The translations under genes were made by a program, and so were the position numbers. A DNA stretch of 64,000 bases from DATAES01 sp963721305. GTDB taxonomy: Bacteria; Actinomycetota; Acidimicrobiia; Acidimicrobiales; JACDCH01. How positions within the stretch are numbered: position 1 is the stretch's first letter; each line of letters opens with the position of its first letter. Under the pieces are notes generated by a model. That model was not told where the DNA came from. It saw nothing but the letters and a program-made list of their open reading frames with translations, and searched no databases. The stretch is from assembly GCA_963721305.1 (NCBI GenBank), contig CAVRIR010000004.1:372001-436000 (forward strand). The letters are read 5' to 3'. This document shows positions 1 through 8,571 of the stretch, in pieces.

Positions 1-1
1 G

Positions 2-130
2 GTCTACGCCCTCGACACGACGACCGGCGCGTTAAAGGGACGAATCCCCGTTGGCGAGGGCCCGCACGGCTTGTGCGTGTACCCGCAGCCGGGTCGCTTC
101 TCGCTCGGTCACACCGGCGTCTTCCGCTGA
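2..130 (+). CDS. YVTN-type beta-propeller protein, C-terminal end (partial)
   Basis: Only the last 42 residues are in the window; the gene enters from the left edge. The reading frame ends in a blade-like segment (VYALDTTTGALKGRIPVGEG) followed by PHGLCVYPQPGRFSLGHTG and a stop. A glycine/histidine tail of this kind is common at the end of YVTN/40-residue beta-propeller repeat proteins of actinobacteria, which are usually secreted or periplasmic. The substrate cannot be told. The last 99 bases overlap, tail to tail, the end of the minus-strand membrane gene. No start or signal peptide is visible, so full length and partners are unknown. Confidence 0.6.
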   Translation, partial: VYALDTTTGALKGRIPVGEGPHGLCVYPQPGRFSLGHTGVFR

Positions 131-640
131 CACCCGCACGAGCGTGAGCGCACCGATCGCCGTGGTGACGCCGAGGACCGCGAGGAGCAAGACGGGATTG
201 CGGTTGTCGGTACCCGCGGTCATCAGGTGCGCGGTGGTCAGCAGGAACAGCGGGAAGCTGGCGAGGTGCACTCGGCGCCAAACCCGGCGTGGGATGCGAG
301 TGCGGGCGAGTGACGTCAACTCGACAGCCGCGAGCAGGTAGAGCGAAACGACACCGAGCGCAACGGCCAGGGGATGCCAGGTCGATGCGAACGGGACGAG
401 GACCTCGACCACGCCGAAGTGGACGTAGGTGTCGCTGACTATCGAAACGACGTGAATGCCGGTGAAGACGAGTGCGAGCCCGCCGAGGTACCGGTGAAGG
501 TCGAGCAACCACGCCGGCCGGGGTCGGCGGCCGAGCGCACGTGTCGACAGTGCGAGACCCCACAGCACGGATGCGCTCACGATCGTCCACGCGACGATGC
601 CGCTGGCGCGAGCGACGTACCAGATCAGGACGCTGTCCAT
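32..640 (-). CDS. ferric-reductase-like transmembrane protein
   Basis: This 202-residue integral membrane protein has about five or six hydrophobic helices. Histidines sit within or next to helices (LDLHRYLGGLALVFTGIHVV, HLASFPLFLLTTAHLM), as expected for heme ligands of the ferric reductase/YedZ-like cytochrome b fold. It probably passes electrons across the membrane. The electron partner is not visible; the gene just upstream encodes a small Ser/Thr-rich protein rather than a flavoprotein. The ATG overlaps the upstream stop by one base (TGATG), so the two are co-transcribed. The C-terminal coding end overlaps the convergent propeller gene by 99 bases. Confidence 0.7.
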   Translation of the reverse strand: MDSVLIWYVARASGIVAWTIVSASVLWGLALSTRALGRRPRPAWLLDLHRYLGGLALVFTGIHVVSIVSDTYVHFGVVEVLVPFASTWHPLAVALGVVSLYLLAAVELTSLARTRIPRRVWRRVHLASFPLFLLTTAHLMTAGTDNRNPVLLLAVLGVTTAIGALTLVRVSAEDAGVTEREATRLRVHAQAVRALANGDSSL

Positions 641-972
641 CAGCTACCGCCGCTCGTCGTCACCGCAGAGCGACCCGAGTTGGAGGTACCCGCGACTGCT
701 TGCGGGACGGTTGACGTCGAAGTGGTCGTCGACGTCGTCGTCGACCTCGAGCTGGACGAAGTCGACGAGGATGAGCCGGATGTGGTCGAGGTGGACGACG
801 TGGACGGGGTCGACGCCGTGGCGGCTGCGGTGTTGCTGGTCGCCGACGGCTGTGCGTCGAGCGCGAGATAGCCGGTCATCGCCACCAGCGCCGAGGCGCT
901 GAGTCCGCCGACGACCTTTCGAGCTCTCGCCGCGACGTGGCGGCGCCGGCGTCGATGCGATTCGGTCACCAT
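640..972 (-). CDS. membrane-anchored Ser/Thr-rich small protein
   Basis: This 110-residue protein starts with a very basic stretch (SHRRRRRHVAARARK). One hydrophobic helix follows (about residues 20-38, VVGGLSASALVAMTGYLAL), then a tail made almost wholly of Ser and Thr. This looks like a signal anchor with a low-complexity extracellular linker. I chose the ATG at 972 because the helix sits correctly behind it; a longer upstream open frame adds only arginine-rich sequence. It is translationally coupled to the ferric-reductase-like gene, so a role with that membrane cytochrome is likely, but no enzymatic domain is present. Confidence 0.55.
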   Translation of the reverse strand: MVTESHRRRRRHVAARARKVVGGLSASALVAMTGYLALDAQPSATSNTAAATASTPSTSSTSTTSGSSSSTSSSSRSTTTSTTTSTSTVPQAVAGTSNSGRSAVTTSGGS

Positions 973-1109
973 GGGGATACAGCCAAGTGCGCTCGGCTGG
1001 ACCCAGCCGCAGAGAACGCTGTGAGTCCGCCGAGACTTCGCCTCTGCCGTTCCTCGCGGCGGTGGATGCCTTCCGTTTGATGGACCGGCCGCTCGCATAG
1101 TCTCGGACG

Positions 1110-2414
1110 GTGCGCGAGCCCTCCGCTTCGCGTCGTGGCACCTCGACGTCGGCCTTCGGTGTGTCGCGCCGCGAGAGTCATGACGCGTCGGCGTTCTACG
1201 AGCGGTTCACTGCGCCGACCGTGTCCTCGGACTCCGCGATTCATGCGCGGCGCGACATCGACGACATCTACTGCGGCGACGCGGCGCGCATGGAGAAGGT
1301 GGACGACACCTCCGTCGCTCTCGTGGTCACCTCACCGCCGTACTTCGCCGGTAAGGAGTACGAGACGGCTTTGGGCGAGGGACATGTCCCTGCCACCTAC
1401 GCCGACTACCTGGCGATGCTCGAGTCAGTGTTCGCCGAATGTGTGCGAACGCTCGAACCCGGGGGTCGCATCGCCGTCAATGTCGCGAACCTCGGTCGCA
1501 AGCCCTATCGATCGCTCGCCGCGGACGTCATCTGGATCCTGCAAGACCGCTTGCGGCTCTTGCTCCGTGGTGAAGTCGTTTGGATCAAGGCGCGCGGCGC
1601 CGCGGGATCGTGCGCATGGGGCTCGTTCCAACGTCCGGCGAATCCGGTGCTGCGTGATCTCAGTGAACGTGTCGTGATCGCGAGCAAGGGCCGCTTCGAT
1701 CGCGCCGTATCACAACACGATCGCGAGGGACGCGACCTGCCGTCGCAAGCGTCGATGACTCGTGACGAGTTCATGGAGGCGACGACGGACGTCTGGGAGA
1801 TCGGATCGGAGAGCGCGAAACGGGTCGGGCATCCGGCACCGTTCCCAGTGGAGCTGCCGGAACGCCTCATCCATCTCTATACGTATCGCGGTGACCTCGT
1901 CCTCGATCCGTTCATGGGCTCGGGCACGACCGCAGTCGCCGCGGTTCAGGCCGGACGTCACTTCGTCGGCTACGACACCGATCCGGAGTACGTCGAGCGG
2001 GCGAAGAAACGCGTCGCGAAAGCACGACCCAGCGACGTTGCCCAGCGGGCGATCGGCCCAGCGACCACGCGCGAGCTCGCCGAGCAGGCGCTGATCGAGC
2101 GCGGCTTCACGGTGACCGGCTCGAACGTCAACGTGGGCAACAGCATCGAGGTGACCTTGACGGCGACGGACCGCGACGACCAGCCGTGCTTCGTCGACGT
2201 CGCGGGCGCCTTCACGACGGTTCGTCCCGGGCTGCGTCGCACCGATGTCCTGTGGAAGGTGATCGCGAAGGCCGCCGTGCTGCACGAGAGCCATCCCGGC
2301 GTTCGCTTCGTCGTCGTGACTCCTGCGGGGGCCGCTCCGGGCGCGCCGTCGCAGGCGTTGGCCGCGGTCGTTGGTCCGGGTCGACCGATCACCGAGGTGA
2401 TCGAGCTCACCTGA
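1110..2414 (+). CDS. orphan DNA methyltransferase, beta class
   Basis: SAM-dependent DNA methyltransferase of 434 residues. The catalytic motif IV TSPPY (about residues 74-78) precedes the SAM-binding motif I DPFMGSGTT (about 266-274), with a target-recognition region between. That order is the beta class. SPPY is typical of N4-cytosine enzymes, although N6-adenine cannot be excluded. A further 130-residue C-terminal domain (ending VGPGRPITEVIEL) is not part of the core fold and I do not recognise it. No restriction endonuclease gene lies beside it, so a regulatory role or a solitary enzyme is likely. The start is GTG, divergent from the Ser/Thr-rich protein gene. Confidence 0.8.
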   Translation: MREPSASRRGTSTSAFGVSRRESHDASAFYERFTAPTVSSDSAIHARRDIDDIYCGDAARMEKVDDTSVALVVTSPPYFAGKEYETALGEGHVPATYADYLAMLESVFAECVRTLEPGGRIAVNVANLGRKPYRSLAADVIWILQDRLRLLLRGEVVWIKARGAAGSCAWGSFQRPANPVLRDLSERVVIASKGRFDRAVSQHDREGRDLPSQASMTRDEFMEATTDVWEIGSESAKRVGHPAPFPVELPERLIHLYTYRGDLVLDPFMGSGTTAVAAVQAGRHFVGYDTDPEYVERAKKRVAKARPSDVAQRAIGPATTRELAEQALIERGFTVTGSNVNVGNSIEVTLTATDRDDQPCFVDVAGAFTTVRPGLRRTDVLWKVIAKAAVLHESHPGVRFVVVTPAGAAPGAPSQALAAVVGPGRPITEVIELT

Positions 2415-2431
2415 ATGACACGGATGTAACT

Positions 2432-2463
2432 ACATCCACAGGATCATCCACAGCTGTGGATGA
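2432..2463. promoter_or_regulatory. 20-bp perfect palindrome with three DnaA-box-like sites
   Basis: The sequence TCATCCACAGCTGTGGATGA (2444-2463) is a perfect 20-base palindrome. It contains two inverted copies of TCATCCACA, each one mismatch from the DnaA box TTATCCACA. A third, weaker copy (ACATCCACA) lies at 2432-2440. The palindrome overlaps the ATG at 2460 of the next gene. It could be an operator for that gene or a DnaA-binding cluster; sequence alone does not decide. Confidence 0.5.
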
Positions 2464-2948
2464 GCGTCGTGCGACAACATGGGTGGGTGGGACGCATCCG
2501 ATTCAAGAGCGTGCTGCAGCCGCGCGGTCCGGCCGCAGCGGTTGTCCTCGACGACGAACAAGTCGCCGCGGTGGGCGAGGGCGCGAAGCGATTCCCGGTC
2601 GCCGCAACAGTCAACGGCCACACGTGGCGCACGACGGTGACTCGCATGGGCGGCGAGTACCTCCTCGGACTGAATAGAGAGGTCCGTGAGGGAGCCGGCG
2701 TCGAATCGGGCGACAAGGTCGACGTCACGCTCGAGCTCGACGAGAAACCTCGGGAGGTCGAGGTCCCCGAGGCTCTCGCGTCCACGCTGGCACGCGACGT
2801 TAAGGCGAAAGCGGTCTTCGACGGTCTCGCGTTCACCCATCGCAAGGAGTACGTGCGTTGGATAGCGGAAGCCAAGCGGGACGAGACGCGCGAGCGTCGC
2901 GTCCAACAAGCGCTCGACATGCTTCGAGCGGGCAAGACGCGCAGCTGA
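2460..2948 (+). CDS. YdeI/OmpD-associated family protein (DUF1905)
   Basis: A 162-residue cytoplasmic protein with an N-terminal DUF1905-like beta-barrel (about residues 10-90, with HTWRTTVTRMGGEYLLGLNR and SGDKVDVTLELDEKPREVEV). A helical YdeI-type tail follows, with the typical segment FDGLAFTHRKEYVRWIAEAK. The family has been linked to bacteriocin tolerance in enterics, but its biochemistry is not settled. The start is uncertain: ATG 2460 lies inside a palindrome, and in-frame GTG codons at 2469 or 2487 would begin closer to the usual family start. It ends two bases before the monooxygenase GTG, so the two may share a transcript. Confidence 0.7.
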   Translation: MSVVRQHGWVGRIRFKSVLQPRGPAAAVVLDDEQVAAVGEGAKRFPVAATVNGHTWRTTVTRMGGEYLLGLNREVREGAGVESGDKVDVTLELDEKPREVEVPEALASTLARDVKAKAVFDGLAFTHRKEYVRWIAEAKRDETRERRVQQALDMLRAGKTRS

Positions 2949-2950
2949 GC

Positions 2951-4396
2951 GTGCCGCGACGGGTCGGGATCATCGGCGCTGGCGCCGGTGGCATCTGCGC
3001 GGCGGTCAAGCTGCGCGCCGCCGGCTTCGACGACTTCGTCATCCTCGAACGGTCCGACGGGATCGGCGGCACGTGGCGGCACAACCGTTACCCAGGTCTG
3101 TCCTGCGACATCAAGTCGCACCTGTACTCGTACTCGTTCGCACCGAAGCTGGACTGGAGCCGTCCGTATGGCTCGCGCGACGAGATCCTCGAGTACCTCG
3201 AAGCCGTCGTCGACGAGAGCGGGCTGCGGGGGCGGATCACGTTCGGAGCACAGGTCGTCTCGTTGAGCTGGGACGACGACGCATGCGTGTGGACGGTCCT
3301 GACGGCGAACGGTGCGACGTACGAATTCGACGTCGTCGTGGCCGGGACCGGGATGTTCAACGAGTTGCAGTGGCCCGACATCGATGGCCTCGACTCGTTC
3401 GCGGGAACGGTCTTTCACTCGGCGCGCTGGGACGATCGGCATCGGCTCGGCGGCCGGCGGGTCGGCGTCGTCGGGAGCGCCGCGAGCGCGGTGCAGCTCA
3501 TTCCCGAGGCCGCGAAGGTCGCCGCACAGCTCTACGTGTTCCAGCGATCGCCCAACTGGGTGCTCCCGAAGGACGACGTGCCGTGGAGCGTCGAGCAGCT
3601 CGACGGGTTCCGTGCCGATCCAGAAACGGTCGCCTCCCTCCGCAGTGAGGTGTTCGCGCAGGTCGACGAGGCCATCACGTTCTCCAATCCGCGGATGCTC
3701 GAACGAGCGACGGCGGTGGGGCGGCGCGCCATCGAGGTCGTGAACGATCCCGACGTGCGGGCGAAGCTCACGCCGGACGTGCCGTACGGATGCCAGCGAC
3801 CCTTGATCTCGAACGACTACTACCCGACGTTCAACCGACCGAACGTCGAACTCGTCGACGATCCGATCCGTGCGATCTCACCGCACTCGATCCTCACCAT
3901 CGACGGCGCCGATCGGCAGATCGACGTACTGGTGCTCGCGACCGGGTACAAGACGACCTTGTTCCTGTCGAGCATCGACGTGAAGGGTCGCGCCGGGACC
4001 GATCTCGCGACCTCCTGGGCCGGCGGCGCGCACGCGTACCTGGGGATCACGACGGCTGGCTTCCCCAACCTGTTCATGTTGTACGGCCCGAACACCAACA
4101 ACGGCTCGATCATCTACATGCTCGAGTGTCAGGTGGACTACGTCGTGCAGGCGTTGCAGCTGCTCGACGCCGAGCAGCTCGACTGGCTCGAGGTGCGGCC
4201 CGAGACCGAGGTTCGCTACAACGACGAGCTGCAGCGCGATCTCGAGTCAGTCGGTGTGTGGGCCGCGGGCAACTGTCACAACTACTACCGGGGCCCGTCG
4301 GGACACATCGTCACGCAGTGGCCGCACAGCATGAGCGAGTACCGACGCCGCACCGAGCGACTCGATCCCGCCGACTTCGCCACGAGTGGGGGCTGA
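2951..4396 (+). CDS. flavin-containing (Baeyer-Villiger type) monooxygenase
   Basis: FAD- and NADPH-dependent monooxygenase of 481 residues. It has an N-terminal Rossmann motif GIIGAGAGGICAA (residues 6-18), a GGTWRHNRYPG segment, the Baeyer-Villiger fingerprint FAGTVFHSARWD (about 150-161) and a second dinucleotide site RVGVVGSAASAVQ. Such enzymes insert oxygen into ketones or oxidise heteroatoms; the substrate cannot be predicted. I chose GTG 2951 because the dinucleotide-binding strand starts directly after it; an upstream open frame runs into the previous gene. It sits between the YdeI-like gene and a tRNA with no metabolic neighbours. Confidence 0.85.
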   Translation: MPRRVGIIGAGAGGICAAVKLRAAGFDDFVILERSDGIGGTWRHNRYPGLSCDIKSHLYSYSFAPKLDWSRPYGSRDEILEYLEAVVDESGLRGRITFGAQVVSLSWDDDACVWTVLTANGATYEFDVVVAGTGMFNELQWPDIDGLDSFAGTVFHSARWDDRHRLGGRRVGVVGSAASAVQLIPEAAKVAAQLYVFQRSPNWVLPKDDVPWSVEQLDGFRADPETVASLRSEVFAQVDEAITFSNPRMLERATAVGRRAIEVVNDPDVRAKLTPDVPYGCQRPLISNDYYPTFNRPNVELVDDPIRAISPHSILTIDGADRQIDVLVLATGYKTTLFLSSIDVKGRAGTDLATSWAGGAHAYLGITTAGFPNLFMLYGPNTNNGSIIYMLECQVDYVVQALQLLDAEQLDWLEVRPETEVRYNDELQRDLESVGVWAAGNCHNYYRGPSGHIVTQWPHSMSEYRRRTERLDPADFATSGG

Positions 4397-4452
4397 ACGA
4401 GCGATCAGACGTGCGTGGCCGCGGCGCGCAGACGAGCGTCGTGCGACGACGT

Positions 4453-4484
4453 CTACGAACGACGACGACTACGAACGACGACGG
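4453..4484. repeat. 16-base tandem repeat, two copies
   Basis: CTACGAACGACGACGA is followed at once by CTACGAACGACGACGG. The repeat lies between the monooxygenase stop and the 3' end of the minus-strand tRNA-Gly. Surrounding sequence is also rich in ACGACG. The function is unknown; it may be simple slippage. Confidence 0.7.
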
Positions 4485-4494
4485 ACGCGACGCG

Positions 4495-4565
4495 AGCGGG
4501 TGACGAGAATCGAACTCGCGTTCTCAGCTTGGGAAGCTGATGTTCTGCCTCTGAACTACACCCGC
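4495..4565 (-). tRNA. tRNA-Gly (anticodon CCC)
   Basis: Reading the minus strand, a perfect 7-bp acceptor stem GCGGGTG/CACCCGC is followed by a D arm GTTC-AGAGGCA-GAAC, an anticodon stem TCAGC/GCTGA with loop TTCCCAA (anticodon CCC), and a T arm with TTCGATT. The discriminator is T, giving 71 nt; CCA is not encoded. It lies just upstream of dcd on the opposite strand. Confidence 0.93.
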
Positions 4566-4601
4566 GAGGACCGGAAACACTACCAACTAGGGTCCATCGC
4601 G

Positions 4602-5771
4602 ATGACGGCGTTCGCGGTGCCGCGACCGGGAGTGCTGCCTGCGCAGTGGCTCGACAAGGCGGTCGGCGCGGGGCTCATCGGATGGGATCGGTCCCTCGTC
4701 CCCGAGCCCGCGATCCAGCCGGCGAGCGTCGATCTGCATCTCGGTAACGTCGCCTACCGGCTGCGGTGCTCGTTCCTTCCGGGCGACGACCACACCGTCG
4801 AACAGCGACTCGAGGACTTCGTCATGGGCGAGGTCGACCTCAACCGCGACGGCGCGGTGCTCGAGCGCGACCGTCCGTACCTCATCCCCCTTGTCGAAGA
4901 GCTCGACCTGCCGGCGGAGATCCGCGGCAAGGCCAATCCGAAGAGCTCGACCGGCCGCATCGACGTGTTCACCCGCCTGCTCACCGATGACAGCCACCGC
5001 TTCGATCAGGTCGCGGCCGGCTACAGCGGGCGGTTGTACCTCGAAGTCATCTCGAGCACGTTCACGGTCAAGGTGCATCCTGGGCTGGCACTCAACCAGC
5101 TGCGGCTGATGCACGGTCGGGCGTACGTCGACGACGACGAGCTGCGTGTCGCGCACGAGCGCCACCCGATCCTGTTCCGCCACGGGTTGCGCGTGTCGGA
5201 GTCACGACTGCACCTCGACGAGGGCGTCTTCCTCAGTCTCGATCTCACCGACGGCCCGGACGGCGAGCGTGTCGTGGGTTACCGCGCGAAGCGCAACAGC
5301 CGCCTGCTCGACCTCTCGCTCATCGGTGGTCACGAACCGGCCGACTACTGGGACCCTGTCGTGTGCGAGCGCGGCGACCAGGTGATCCTCGAACCCGAGG
5401 AGTTCTACCTGTTGTTGTCGACCGAAGGTGTGTCGATCCCATCGGAGTACGCGGCCGAGATGGCGGCCTACGACCCGACCAGCGGCGAGTTGCGAACGCA
5501 CTACGCCGGATTCTTCGATCCTGGCTTCGGCTACGACGAGTTCGGTCTGACCGGGAGCCAAGCTGCGCTCGAGGTCCGCGCCCACGACGTGCCCTTCATG
5601 GTGCAGGACGGCCAGCGCGTGTGCCGTATCACGTTCGAGCGGTTGGTCGAGCCGGCGGAGATGCTCTACGGCGAGTCGATCCGGTCCAACTACCAGGGCC
5701 AGCAGAGCACGCTGAGCAAGTACTTCAAACGACCCGAGCCGGCGTCGCAGCTGCAACTACCGATTCGATAG
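4602..5771 (+). CDS. dcd: 2'-deoxycytidine 5'-triphosphate deaminase, long form
   Basis: This 389-residue cytoplasmic enzyme makes dUTP from dCTP for thymidylate synthesis. It is the long form with two dUTPase-like folds in tandem. The first half carries ANPKSSTGRIDVF (about residues 110-122), equivalent to the Ser-Ser/Arg active-site segment of Dcd. The second carries HYAGFFDPGFGYDEFG. I chose ATG 4602 because the upstream open frame reads through the tRNA gene. The last 15 coding bases overlap the convergent receiver-protein gene. Confidence 0.88.
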   Translation: MTAFAVPRPGVLPAQWLDKAVGAGLIGWDRSLVPEPAIQPASVDLHLGNVAYRLRCSFLPGDDHTVEQRLEDFVMGEVDLNRDGAVLERDRPYLIPLVEELDLPAEIRGKANPKSSTGRIDVFTRLLTDDSHRFDQVAAGYSGRLYLEVISSTFTVKVHPGLALNQLRLMHGRAYVDDDELRVAHERHPILFRHGLRVSESRLHLDEGVFLSLDLTDGPDGERVVGYRAKRNSRLLDLSLIGGHEPADYWDPVVCERGDQVILEPEEFYLLLSTEGVSIPSEYAAEMAAYDPTSGELRTHYAGFFDPGFGYDEFGLTGSQAALEVRAHDVPFMVQDGQRVCRITFERLVEPAEMLYGESIRSNYQGQQSTLSKYFKRPEPASQLQLPIR

Positions 5772-6278
5772 CCCCGGGTTCTCGCGGTCGTGCGACGTGT
5801 CGCCCGCTTCGCGGCGTCGGTAGCGCGCCCGCTCGTTGTCCGGACGGGTGAGCACGTCCGCGACCGCCTGAGTGAGCTCCTTGGTGTGGAATGGACGGAC
5901 CAGAAGTGCGTCGGTGCCTGCCTGCCACGAGAACATCCGATTGCTCGTCTGGTGCGCGATCAACACGACACGCGTCCCTGCGAGCGACGCATCGAGTTGC
6001 GAACGGATCGAGTCGAGCAACTGCAGGTTGCGGCCGATGCCGCCAGTCCACAGATCGAGCACGACGCACGCGGGCCGGAGCACATCGATGATCGACATCG
6101 CCTGCTCGGGGTTCGCCGCTCGCTCGATCGGGTAGCCGGCGCGGACGAGGACGCGGCACAACAGCTCGCACGAGTCCTCGTCGTCGTTCACGACAAGCAC
6201 CTTGCCGCGCTCGCCAGCGGCGGCGATGGGGGCGGCAACGTCCGGCGCAGCCGCGTTCTTCGTCTTCCCCCGCAGCAT
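5757..6278 (-). CDS. single-domain response-regulator-like protein, degenerate receiver
   Basis: A 173-residue protein with one receiver fold (about residues 25-145) and no output domain. The acidic pair (VVNDDEDS) and the phospho-acceptor Asp (VVLDLWTGG) are present. The switch Thr/Ser position reads VVLIAHQ, and the conserved Lys is replaced by Arg in LLVRPFHTKEL. This suggests a receiver that signals poorly by phosphorylation or works as a scaffold. A 25-residue alanine-rich N-terminus and a basic C-terminal tail flank the domain. It starts 4 bases after the stop of the upstream Fe-S oxidoreductase gene is reached on the far side, so its promoter must lie within that gene's end or it belongs to that transcript. 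No histidine kinase is nearby. Confidence 0.72.
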   Translation of the reverse strand: MLRGKTKNAAAPDVAAPIAAAGERGKVLVVNDDEDSCELLCRVLVRAGYPIERAANPEQAMSIIDVLRPACVVLDLWTGGIGRNLQLLDSIRSQLDASLAGTRVVLIAHQTSNRMFSWQAGTDALLVRPFHTKELTQAVADVLTRPDNERARYRRREAGDTSHDRENPGLSNR

Positions 6279-6282
6279 TCGG

Positions 6283-8503
6283 CTAGTCCTCCGCGGCGGG
6301 TGTCACCAGTTCGGGTGAGGCGTGTTGCTCCGCCTGCTCGATCGCTTCGAGCAGATGCATCGAGATGTCGCCGACCTTCACGCTGTCTTCCTCGATGCCC
6401 ATGCCCGGACCGACTCCCTTCACGCCGTCGTCGATCATGATGTAACAGAACGGGCACGCAGTCGCGACTCTTGATGCACCGGTCGCGATGAGCTCGCGAG
6501 AACGCTCGTCGTTCACCTTCGTACCGAGAGTCTCCTCCATCCACATGCGCGCGCCGCCGGCGCCGCAGCACATGCCCTTGGTGCCGTTGCGTTGCGCTTC
6601 GACGATCTCGATTCCGCCGAGCGAGCCGATCACGCGCCGTGGTGCGAGGTACACGTCGTTGTGGCGACCGAGGTAGCACGAGTCGTGGTAGACGACGCGC
6701 TCGTCGAGTCGGGCGCCGGCGAGATCGAGCTTCCCGGTCTCGATGAGCCATTCGAGGAACTGGCTGTGGTGCAGGACCTCATAGTTGCCACCGAGTTGCG
6801 GGTACTCGTTGAGCAGCGTGTTGAAGCAGTGCGGGCACTGCGTGACGATCTTCTTCACGCCCATGCCGTTCAGCGTCTCGACGTTCTGCATGGCGAGCAT
6901 CTGGAACAGGTACTCGTTGCCGGAGCGGCGCGCCGGATCGCCGGTGCAGTTCTCCGACGGGCCGAGGATGGCGAAGTCGATGCCGGCTCGCTGCAGGAGC
7001 TTGGACATCGCGATCGTCACCTTTTGGTTCTTGTCGTCGAAGCTCCCCGCGCAACCGACCCAATAGAGGTACTCGTGATCGAGCGGTGACGATCCGTCCA
7101 CGATCGGGACGCCTTCGACCTTGCTCGTCCAGCTCGCCCGCTCGCCCTGGCTCATGCCCCACGGGTTGGCGGAGTTCTCCATCGAGCGGTACGCGGTGCC
7201 GAGCTCGGTCGGGAAGTTCGACTCCATCAGCGACAGGTAGCGCCGCATGTCGAGGATCTTGTCGAGGATCTCGATGTTGACCGGACAGATCTCGTCGCAC
7301 GCCTTGCACGAAGTACACGCCCACACTTCCTCGGGCGTGATGCGGTCGAACAGCGAGTCGGCGTTCACGACGATCTCCGGCTTCACGCCGATCGGCGGCG
7401 AGACGACCGGCTTCCCGGTCGCGGCCATCACCTCGCCGGACTTCAGGACGATCTCGCGCGGATCGAGCGGCTTACCGGTCGCGTGCGCAGGACACACGGA
7501 CGTGCACCGTCCACACATCGTGCATGCGTCCGTGTCGAGCAGCTGCTTCCACGTGAACTCCTCGACCGTTGACGCGCCGAACGTCTCGAGCTCCGTCTCC
7601 ATGAGGTTCGGCATTGCCTTCATGGCGCCCTTCGGACGCTCGCGATCGCGCAGGTACATGTTCAGCGGCGATGTGAACATGTGGCGGATCATCGTCATGG
7701 GCAAGATGGCGAGGAACGTGAAGAACAGGACCACGTGCGTGAGCCACAGGGTCTGGTGCCAACCGTGGAGATGGTCCGTGTTGCGGAACAGCCACGACAG
7801 CGGGTAGCCGACGAAGCTCCACTTCTCGAAGTCGGGACGGCCGACCAACGCGATGCGGAACGCCTCGGTGAGGAACCCGGTGATGCCGAGCATGAAGAAG
7901 ACGCCGAGGATGACGAGGTGCTCTGGCTTCGTCTTGATGCGAATGCGGTACGGACGCTGGATGTACCGGCGCACGAGCGCCCAGCCGACGCCGAGGAGGA
8001 ACAACAAGCCGGCGGCGTCACCGACGAACGCGTAGGCCTCGTAGGTCTGGCCGTGGAGGAACTTCCACCCTTCCGGTACCTGCTCTTGGATCTGCGAGAC
8101 CACGGTGACGGCGAACAGGATGAGGAACGAGAAGTAGATGAGCGAGTGCATGGCGCCCGCGGCCGGATCGCGGAGGAGCGTCTGCATATACGCACCGGCG
8201 CGGTAGTCCTTCAGGCGCTTGGGCAGCGACTGCGCGTGTCGTTTCGCGGCGGTCGGGCATGCCGCGCTCCCAGTTCTTGACCCGCGTCGCGAACGTGTAG
8301 CCGCCGTACACGAACAGCACCGGGATCACCGTGTAGAAGACGAGCTTCCACGAACCGGGGATGTTGATGAAGTCCTCGCGCTGGCGGACCGAGTCGTCGA
8401 ACCAACCGGTGAACAGCGGAATCACGCCGGAAGCCACGCCGTAGAGGGCCAGCACGACGCCCAACCCGATGACGAGGTGGTACGGCCGGATCCGTTGCTT
8501 CAT
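6283..8503 (-). CDS. membrane Fe-S oxidoreductase (HdrD/nitrate reductase gamma-like fusion), frameshifted
   Basis: About 740 residues. The N-terminal third has several membrane helices of nitrate-reductase-gamma type (HLVIGLGVVLALYGVASGVI onward). Then come two 4Fe-4S motifs, CTMCGRCTSVCP (about 320) and CTSCKACDEICP (about 398), and two cysteine-rich CCG domains (HDSCYLGRHND, GMCCGAGGARMW). Proteins of this layout accept electrons from soluble dehydrogenases, often electron-transfer flavoprotein, and reduce quinone; the partner here is unknown. One extra base near 8250 splits the frame after ERGMPDRR; the second frame resumes with AKRHAQSLPKRLKDYRAG. The helices and clusters on both sides are intact, so I read it as one gene. 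It starts with ATG 8503. Confidence 0.82.
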
Positions 8504-8571
8504 CGGCGCGAAAGCTACTCGCCGCCGGAATTGGCAGACGAAATGGGCGAGGGCGGTGCAAGGCTCGCGGG

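Noticed and set aside
374..902. Plus-strand open frames opposite the ferric-reductase-like and Ser/Thr-rich genes
   Set aside because: They are Asp/Val-rich antisense readings of Ser/Thr codons (GAC/GTC repeats) without start signals or family features.
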